Source of the DNA: Costus lasius
Lineage: Eukaryota > Streptophyta > Magnoliopsida > Zingiberales > Costaceae
Direction of reading: 5' to 3'
Assembly (NCBI GenBank): GCA_027563935.2
Contig: CM050454.1
Coordinates: 48,698,596-48,762,595, forward strand
Length of the DNA stretch: 64,000 nucleotides
Shown here: piece by piece, positions 57,313-64,000 of the stretch
Layout of the letters: the number at the start of each line of letters is the position of its first letter
Position numbering within the stretch: the stretch's first letter is position 1
Made by a program: the position numbers and the translations under genes
The notes under the pieces: model-generated
Databases searched by the model: none
Told to the model about the DNA's origin: nothing
What the model saw: the letters and a program-made list of their open reading frames with translations, nothing else

Positions 57313-60300
57313 ATGCAGACTAGATCTAAGGCTCAAAGCTCCCAACCCATAACTTTGGAAACCTTAGCTGAAATGATTGCAGCCTTAAACCATAGGATAG
57401 ACGATGTGGACACAAATCTACACCAACTCAATGATAAGGTGCAAGAGATAGAAGAGTCTAATAGGACTAGATCTCATAGCCAACCCCCAAGTGAACATCA
57501 CTCTAGGGAACCTGTGCAAAGGCAGCAAACCCCAAGGAACAATCCTAGGAACACTCCCCAAGGCTTTGATTGGGAAGGACACCCTGTCCAAAATCATCAC
57601 AACCCTCGACCTAGGGATGACTATGCCCATGTTGTGAAGCTTAACCCGCCCACTTTTAATGGATCCCTTGATCCTAGAGTTTACCTAGACTGGGCAACCA
57701 AACTCGAGCAATACTTCGAATGGAGTATGATGCCCGAGCACTCTAAGGTTAGGTTCATCAAATGCCTGCTTGAAGGTTCTGCTAGACTCTACTGGAGTAA
57801 TGTAGAAAGAAGCCTACAAAGGTCTAGACAACCCCCCATTACAAGATGGGAAGAGATGAACACTAGACTGAGAGAAAAGTATGTTCCCCTGAACTTTCAT
57901 AGTAAGCTTCTTGACCAAACTAGTGGTCTTACCCAAGGAAACTCAACCGTAGAAGAATATATGGTAGAGTTTGATGAACTGTTATTGAGGAGTGAAATGG
58001 ATGAAACCCCAATGTTTACCCTGAGTAGGTTCAAGAATGGTCTCAAACCAGAAATTAAGAGAGGACTTGCCTTTTACCAAATAGATACCATAGAGGAAGC
58101 TTACCAAAGAGCCCTTGAAGTTCAACAACAACTTAAGATTAGAAAGGAAGTTTTGACCTCTAAACCAACCTATAGGCCCTCTCCTAGTAGTTCACACCCT
58201 AACTCCTCAACCCCTAAACCCAAGCCAAACCAAACCACAGTTGTCTGCCATAACTGTAAACAACCAGGTCACCTCATAAGGGACTGTCCTAGAAAGATAA
58301 TGGTTATGACTGAGGAACATGTAGAACCAGAAGTAGAAACTGAGGAAAACTTAGATCAAGACCCTAACTGCTGTAATGTTGAAATTAATGACTGTGGTAG
58401 TGAAGAGGATTTTTTCCTCAACACTCTGGGAGTAGTCAGGTGCACCCTGATCAACCCCACCCCTACTGAAGACTGGCGAAGAACCAGCATCTTCCACACT
58501 TACTCAAAATGCCATGGTCACATGTGCAAAGTAGTAATTGATGGAGGGAGCAGTTTGAATGCCGTCTCTCAAGTAGCAGTCACTAAACTCAACCTTAAGG
58601 CAGAACCTCACCCTAAGCCTTATAGTATTTCCTGGGTCAACCAGACTAGCGTTCCTGTCTCCCATAGGTGCCTTGTCCCACTCACTTTTGGTGCCTACCA
58701 AGGATCAATTTGGTGTGACGTCATCACAATGGATGTCGCCCAGATTCTCCTAGGCCGTCCTTGGATTTTTGACATGGATGTTGTCCACTACGGTAGGACA
58801 AACACTTATGTCTTCAATCACAATGGACAGAAAATTAGGCTTAAGCCATCCTTACCTAAGGAACTTAGGGCCTCCACTAGCAAAGGTAGGATAGAAGAAC
58901 CCAAACAACCAAAGCCAACCATCCAACTTATCCAACCCCAAACCTTTGCTAAGGAATGCTTAGAAGACCAACCTCTCTATACCCTTATCATTAAGGAGAC
59001 CACCCCTGAAACTGAAACCAAAACCCCTCCTGAGGTAGAAAGTATCCTAGAAGACTATAGTGAACTTATCCCAGAAGACTTACCCAATGGTCTACCACCA
59101 CTTAGGGATATCCAGCATGTTATAGATCTTGTCCCTGGATCCACTTTACCCAACCTCCCTCATTATAGGATGAACCCTACTGAGCACACTGAACTTAAGA
59201 GACAGGTAGATGATCTCTTAGCCAAGGGTTATATTAGGGAAAGTCTTAGTCCATGTGCTGTTCCAGCCCTCTTGACCCCTAAGAAGGATGGCAGCTGGCG
59301 CATGTGCATAGACTGCCGTGCCATCAATAAGATAACTGTAAAGTACAGATTCCCTATTCCTAGGCTGGATGATAAGTTAGACATGTTAGTTGGGTCTAGA
59401 TGGTTCACCAAACTTGATCTTAGGAGTGGATACCACCAAGTTAGAGTTAGAGAAGGGGATGAATGGAAAACCGCTTTCAAAACGAAAGATGGTTTATTTG
59501 AGTGGTTAGTGATGCCCTTTGGCTTAACTAACGCCCCTTCTACTTTTATGAGGCTTATGACACAGGTCCTGAAACCTTACATAGGTAGATTCCTAGTTGT
59601 TTATTTCGATGATATATTAATCTTTAGCAAAACTAAGGAAGCTCACCTAGATCATCTCAGGAAAACCCTTGAACTACTTAGGAAAGAGAAGCTTTACGTT
59701 AACCTAAAGAAATGTTCTTTCCTCTCTAGCAGTGTTGTCTTCCTAGGGTTCATAGTGTCTGAGCAGGGCCTTCAAGCTGACCCCTCTAAGGTCCAAGCTA
59801 TCCTAGACTGGCCCGAACCCAAAACTTTAACTGAAGTTAGGAGCTTCCATGGCTTAGCTACCTTCTACCGAAGGTTTATTAGAAACTTCAGTACTATTGT
59901 TGCCCCTATCACTAGTTGTTTGAAACTAGGCGATTTTGCTTGGACTAAACCTACTAGCCGAGCCTTTAGTGAACTTAAAGTAAGGATGACCACAGCCCTA
60001 GTCCTCAGACTCCCTGACTTCAGCAAAGTCTTCGAGGTTGACTGTGATGCCTCTGGGATTGGCATAGGAGGGACCCTCAGTCAAGAAGGTCACCCTGTTG
60101 CCTTTTTTAGTGAAAAACTCAATGAGGCAAAACAGAAATATTCAACTTATGACAAGGAATTTTATGCTGTAGTTCAATCTCTTAGATATTGGAGGCACTA
60201 CTTGATTCATAATGAGTTTATCCTTAATAGTGACCATCAGGCTTTGTCATACCTTAGTGCTCAAAAGAAGTTGAACTTTAGGCATGCCAAATGGGTAGAG

Positions 60301-60423
60301 TATATCCAGCAGTATACCTTTGTCCTAAAACACAAGTCGGGAAAGGAAAACAAAGTAGCTGATGCTTTAAGTAGGGTTACTTTACTTATGCAAACTTTAC
60401 ATGTTCAAGTTACTGGGCTTTGA
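57313..60423 (+). CDS. G3 gag, protease, reverse transcriptase and RNase H (1036 aa)
   Basis: It starts at MQTRSKAQ after a 165-bp leader. Domains in order: N-terminal coil-like region, gypsy gag domain at about residues 110-270, zinc knuckle CHNCKQPGHLIRDC at about 311-325, aspartic protease VIDGGSSLNAV at about 407-417, reverse transcriptase (LDLRSGYHQ at about 697, YFDDILIFSK at about 763) and RNase H (VDCDASGIGIGG at about 909). The frame then ends just after VADALSR, where integrase would normally continue in the same frame. The integrase follows in the next frame, overlapping by 23 nt, which looks like a one-base insertion near 60416. The gag-to-RNase H part itself shows no lesion. Confidence 0.92.
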   Translation: MQTRSKAQSSQPITLETLAEMIAALNHRIDDVDTNLHQLNDKVQEIEESNRTRSHSQPPSEHHSREPVQRQQTPRNNPRNTPQGFDWEGHPVQNHHNPRPRDDYAHVVKLNPPTFNGSLDPRVYLDWATKLEQYFEWSMMPEHSKVRFIKCLLEGSARLYWSNVERSLQRSRQPPITRWEEMNTRLREKYVPLNFHSKLLDQTSGLTQGNSTVEEYMVEFDELLLRSEMDETPMFTLSRFKNGLKPEIKRGLAFYQIDTIEEAYQRALEVQQQLKIRKEVLTSKPTYRPSPSSSHPNSSTPKPKPNQTTVVCHNCKQPGHLIRDCPRKIMVMTEEHVEPEVETEENLDQDPNCCNVEINDCGSEEDFFLNTLGVVRCTLINPTPTEDWRRTSIFHTYSKCHGHMCKVVIDGGSSLNAVSQVAVTKLNLKAEPHPKPYSISWVNQTSVPVSHRCLVPLTFGAYQGSIWCDVITMDVAQILLGRPWIFDMDVVHYGRTNTYVFNHNGQKIRLKPSLPKELRASTSKGRIEEPKQPKPTIQLIQPQTFAKECLEDQPLYTLIIKETTPETETKTPPEVESILEDYSELIPEDLPNGLPPLRDIQHVIDLVPGSTLPNLPHYRMNPTEHTELKRQVDDLLAKGYIRESLSPCAVPALLTPKKDGSWRMCIDCRAINKITVKYRFPIPRLDDKLDMLVGSRWFTKLDLRSGYHQVRVREGDEWKTAFKTKDGLFEWLVMPFGLTNAPSTFMRLMTQVLKPYIGRFLVVYFDDILIFSKTKEAHLDHLRKTLELLRKEKLYVNLKKCSFLSSSVVFLGFIVSEQGLQADPSKVQAILDWPEPKTLTEVRSFHGLATFYRRFIRNFSTIVAPITSCLKLGDFAWTKPTSRAFSELKVRMTTALVLRLPDFSKVFEVDCDASGIGIGGTLSQEGHPVAFFSEKLNEAKQKYSTYDKEFYAVVQSLRYWRHYLIHNEFILNSDHQALSYLSAQKKLNFRHAKWVEYIQQYTFVLKHKSGKENKVADALSRVTLLMQTLHVQVTGL

Positions 60424-61926
60424 AAATATGAAAACTGCATATCTTGATTGTCCTGATTTTGCTTCTATACATGCTGAACTTAGTGTTGACCCCCTAAGTC
60501 ATCCTTTGTACACCCTTAGGGATGGGTTCTTATTTCTTGGACCTATACTTTGTGTCCCTAAGACCTCAATTCGAGAATTCCTTATTTGGGAATTACACGG
60601 AGGAGGGTCTGCAGGTCACCATGGTCGGGATAAAACCCAAACCTTGGTTGAGGAGAGGTTTTATTGGCTGAACCTCAATAGGGATGTTGCTAAGGTGGTT
60701 AGCCACTGTAGGACATGCCAGGTAACTAAGACCCATAAGCATAGTGCTGGACTCTACACCCCGCTACCCATTCCCCAAGCCCCATGGCAAGACTTGAGCA
60801 TGGACTTTATCTTAGGGCTGCCCAGAACATCTAGCAAGCATGACTCCATCTTTGTAGTAGTAGATAGATTCACTAAGATGGCCCATTTCATCCCTTGCTA
60901 TAAAACTTCTGATGCCTCTCACATAGCCAAGCTATTCTTTAAAGAAGTTGTTAGGCTACATGGTACCCCCCTTACCATAGTTTCTGATAGGGACACCCGA
61001 TTTGTCAGTTATTTCTGGAAGACCTTATGGACCTTACTAGGTACCAAACTGAAATTCTCTACAGCCTATCATCCCCAAACGGATGGTCAGACTGAAGTGG
61101 TCAACCGATCACTAGGGAACATCCTTATAAGCCTTGTAGGTGAACACCCCGGCACTTGGGACAAACTCTTGCCCACCGCCGAGTTCTCCTACAATAGTGT
61201 TGTCAATAGGACTACAGGTCTCTCCCCTTTTCAGGCAAACTTAGGGTATCAGCCTAAGAAGCCCATTGATCTGATTACCTTACCCAAGAATTTAAAACCT
61301 TCCTTATCAGCTCGTGATTATGCTTTCAATATTTCGCAATTACACCATGAGATTCTTAGCAAGATTTTAGACTCTACTGTTTCATATTGCGAAGCTGCTA
61401 ACAAGAAACGCCGAGAAAGGTTATTCAATGTAGGCGATCAGGTGATTTTGCGAGTCCGCGAGGAGCGTATCCAAGGACACGGACGCAAGCTGGATGCAAA
61501 GGGATTGGGACCCTTCACCATCGTGGGCAAGATCAACAACAATGCATACGTGCTTGATCTGCCTCCAGATTTGGGGATCCCCACCACTGTTAACGTGGAG
61601 GATCTCACGGCATACAAGGAGCCTCTCTCACTCAAAGAACCAGAGGCCCCCTTCGATCCAGAGATAGTGGATATCCTTGAGGACCAGACCCGACTCACCC
61701 CAACGAGGTACAACTGTTTTACCGCGTTAAGTTTTCTAATGGTAAGGAGGCCTGGCTCCCCGAGGCAGAGCTAGCCCTGGCTGCTCCAGATTTGCTCCAA
61801 GGATTCAAGGATAATTCTCCTGAGGAGAATTTTTCCAACCCGGGGAGAATTGATGGAGGGCCTAACACAGCTCCTAGAAGATCCACTAGGGCTCGGAGGA
61901 AGCCCATCAGGTATGGCTTCACTTAG
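60401..61926 (+). pseudogene. G3 integrase, frame-shifted from pol, tail entering the 3' LTR
   Basis: The open frame 60401-61774 encodes the integrase: zinc region (HGGGSAGHHGRDKT ... CRTCQ) at about residues 66-109, catalytic acidic residues in SMDFILGLP, VSDRDTRF and TDGQTEVVNRSL, and a GPY/F-type module (GPFTIVGKI) near 370. Near 61699 a second shift occurs (a C run appears one base short). The other frame, from 61699, stays open through VKFSNGKEAWLPEAEL-like sequence, crosses the LTR border at 61851 and stops at 61924-61926. The first ATG is only where the shifted frame starts; integrase is normally cut from gag-pol. The two shifts are opposite in sign. Confidence 0.85.
61842..61850 (+). 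other. Polypurine tract of G3
   Basis: GGGGAGAAT lies directly before the 3' LTR. It is short, but in the expected place. Confidence 0.6.
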
Positions 61927-63524
61927 AGTCCACTTTCCTTTTTAGTACTTTCCATATTTGCATTGCATGGCATGATAGGTTAGTTCCACCCAAAAGTCTA
62001 CCATGTAGTTTATTTTTATGAATGTTGTTGGTAGGTTGTGCATTGTAATATCATGGTAGGTTAGTGCATGTAGTTGGACACATTTAAAGATGGCTCAAGG
62101 GATACAAGCTAGCTAGCTCACTCTACTCCATGGAGCTAGTTCCCATTTTGGAAGGTTCACTTCAAACTAGCTCAAAGGGGACTTCCAACTCAACTCCACT
62201 TCAAAGCCCCACTTCAAGGCCCTTTCCAATTGAAGAAGATACCAAACCCATGGATTCATTTGCGCCACCCTCAAGCAACAAATGAATGCAAAGGCTCAAT
62301 CTAGATCCATCAATCAAGGGGCGCCACTCTAGATCCACAAATCAAGGGGCGCCTAATCTAGATCCACAAATCATGGTGAATCCTTTCCTTCATCTCATTG
62401 CCGCCCAAACCAACTTGGAAGGAATTCAAATTCAAGTCAACTCTCCACCCATGCGACATCAACACAAGGAAGAAAGCAAATTCGAAATTCAAATGCTTTC
62501 CTTTGAAGACTCTCCAAAGAAGACAACAATATCAGCCCATTAATTGCATTAATTGCCTTGTAATTAATTTCGAAATCTCCCACTTATGTAAAGGGCGCAA
62601 GGGGCCAATGACCACCTTGCCCTCACCTTATCCTCATCCCTAGCCACCTATAAATATGTCCCCATCGCATCATGTGCATTAAGCATTGTTGAAATAAAAT
62701 TGTTGACTAGTTTCCTAGCCAAAGAAAGGTGCTTGTGTCGCCTAGGTGCTTGTGTCGCCTACTTCTTCTCCTTAGGGTGCTTGTGTCGCCCAAACCCCCT
62801 CATCTTCCCCCCTACTTCTCCAAGAGCCGAGACTCCTCTCCTCTTCTCTTCCTCATCACTTCATCCAAGTCAAACCGAGAGCATTCAACATCAAAGCAAG
62901 AACACAACTCAAGTGGCGCATAGAACATGGAAGCATCCTTTGATCTCTTCAAGACCATTCTATAAGTTAAGTGTTCTAACCTCTTGTGTTCTCTTTTCAT
63001 ATTATCTAAGAGCATCTTACTACACTTCCCTCGGATTTGTAGGAGTTGGCGCAAGGAAAGGAGCTTGGCGCATCCCTCTTCCCCTTTTCTTTCCCCCCCT
63101 CTTAGTTAGTCCAATATTTGTGTTAGCAAGAGAATTTGGAGGACTAGCCTCCCTCTTGACATTTGATTGTGTAGTTATTTTAATCTGCTTTATAACTCAC
63201 CCACGCCTGTGTGGGATTGCTGATTGCCCTGTGTGTAACCTACACCTTCCATCAGAGTAGGACCGGTGAAGAACGGGAAGGACGGTCCTTCTATGCTCAA
63301 GGGCCGCACTGTAAGTCTTCTTTTCATTTATTGTCATTTACTTTGAAGCAAGTAGCATTTTTCTTTCTTGCAAGTAGTTTAATTCGGTTTTCTTATTTAA
63401 AAACTACAAAAACATTATTTTCAAACCTCGTTAGTATAAGTCAATTTCTCTACTTTATAAAACTACAAAAAAACTATTTTTCGAAAATCGTTGTTTGCAT
63501 GCTTTGTGAATCACCCCTACATCA
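61851..63524 (+). repeat. 3' LTR of G3
   Basis: 1674 bp, the same length as the 5' LTR. Differences seen are single bases near 61905, 62038, 62546 and 63202, and three adjacent bases near 63442. Its first 76 bases also carry the end of the integrase reading frame. Confidence 0.95.
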
Positions 63525-63529
63525 GTGTA
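63525..63529. repeat. Target duplication GTGTA, right copy (G3)
   Basis: Matches 55454-55458. Confidence 0.96.
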
Positions 63530-64000
63530 ACGACTAGTTCACTTGGCGTGAACGTTTAAGCGTATGTGGGTTTCTATTTTTGGAAACCATGATCTCCACA
63601 TGAGACACGGTTCACGTTCGAATAGAAGTGAGTTCTATTCTCGCCTTTCCCGAGATTCCTCTTGACGTTTTCGTGTGTGGCGACACCTTGAAGCTTCGTG
63701 AGGATTCAGCCAAGAAGGAAAAATCTTCTCATCCCTTTCACTCGACAAGAACTCCTTAGAACCTTGCTAGCACAAGGAGCACTAAGGGAGTAGGCGACAT
63801 CATTTGTGTGCGCACCATTTGGAGGAGAAGCGCTTGAGTCTCTTCTTCCTAGACGCCATCCAAGCAATGGCTTTGGTGAGAATCGATTCCTTGATTCTTA
63901 TTTGTAATCGTTTATAAGTTGATCATATAATATGAAAGATCCTAGAAACCCCTTTCCGCTGCATGAAAACCTCCATATGCGCCTATCTAGGGTTTCGCCC
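63530..64000 (+). repeat. LTR F4, second part, cut by the window end
   Basis: It continues LTR F4 from the base after GTGTA and follows F3 (48092 onward) with about three substitutions. At the window end it reads GGGTTTCGCCC, so F4 still has the terminal stretch that F3 lost. Confidence 0.92.

Larger units (their letters stand above)
55459..63524 (+). mobile_element. Complete Ty3/gypsy element G3
   Basis: This 8066-bp element has two LTRs of 1674 bp each, seven substitutions between them by my count, GTGTA duplications, an initiator-Met-type primer site and a gag-pol region with a late frameshift. The polymerase-integrase sequence (for example RSFHGLATFYRRFIRNFS) and the tail reading into the 3' LTR resemble the CRM/chromovirus side of plant gypsy elements; the lineage is an inference. 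It sits in LTR F4 in the same orientation. Confidence 0.95.
42519..64000 (+). mobile_element. Copia cluster F: F1 and F2 LTR-leader units, F3-F4 element, split by G3
   Basis: Plus strand, same copia family as B, D and E. Order: F1 LTR plus truncated leader (42519-44710), F2 LTR plus the same truncated leader (44711-46904), F3 LTR, leader, gag-pol, and F4 LTR. Both truncated leaders stop at the same base after TTAACAC. The F4 LTR is opened by gypsy G3 and continues past the window end. Only one internal coding region is present for three upstream LTRs. Confidence 0.88.

Overview
The window is a stack of nested LTR retrotransposons from a flowering-plant nuclear genome. No host gene was recognised. 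Evidence for a plant: fused single-ORF Ty1/copia polyproteins, initiator-Met-tRNA-type primer sites (TGGTATCAGAGC or close variants), very long LTRs (about 1.7 kb) and leaders (about 1.8 kb) of the Angela/BARE style, and Ty3/gypsy elements of plant type. The species cannot be named from the sequence. Such density suggests heterochromatin (inference).

Layout. The host of the insertions is a decayed Ty3/gypsy gag-protease fragment G2 (minus, 40875-42518). A copia element A (minus) was inserted into G2; it is visible as 2342-5346, 14400-16932, 31367-31486 and 40604-40874. Element A was then hit four times: by a gypsy element G1 in its pol (1-2341, running off the left edge); by copia B in its leader (5347-14394, TSD CAATC); by a compound copia cluster E in its 5' LTR (16933-31361, TSD TTAGG); and by copia D in the same LTR (31487-40598, TSD ATACC). 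Cluster E reads partial LTR - LTR - deleted internal region (E0) - LTR - full internal region (E1) - LTR.

On the right, a second plus-strand copia cluster F begins at 42519. It holds an LTR+leader unit F1, a chimeric LTR+leader unit F2, and an F3-F4 element with a gag-pol reading frame broken by one stop codon. The 3' LTR of that element (F4) is split by a young gypsy element G3 (55459-63524, TSD GTGTA), and the window ends inside the resumed F4 LTR.

Element D looks most complete: one open 1293-codon gag-pol frame, two LTRs that I read as identical, matching target duplications, an intact primer site and a polypurine tract. By LTR differences counted by eye the order from youngest is D (0), E1 (3 substitutions), G3 (7), B (9), F3/F4 (about 11).

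The most unusual observations are conserved RNA-like structures in this copia family (a GNRA-capped LTR hairpin, leader stem-loops that keep their pairing while the sequence changes, a 12-bp palindrome, a tRNA T-arm-like hairpin), a chimeric LTR that records one unequal crossover, a shared-LTR tandem whose left copy lost two segments bounded by GT...AG, and a gypsy integrase tail that reads into its own 3' LTR.
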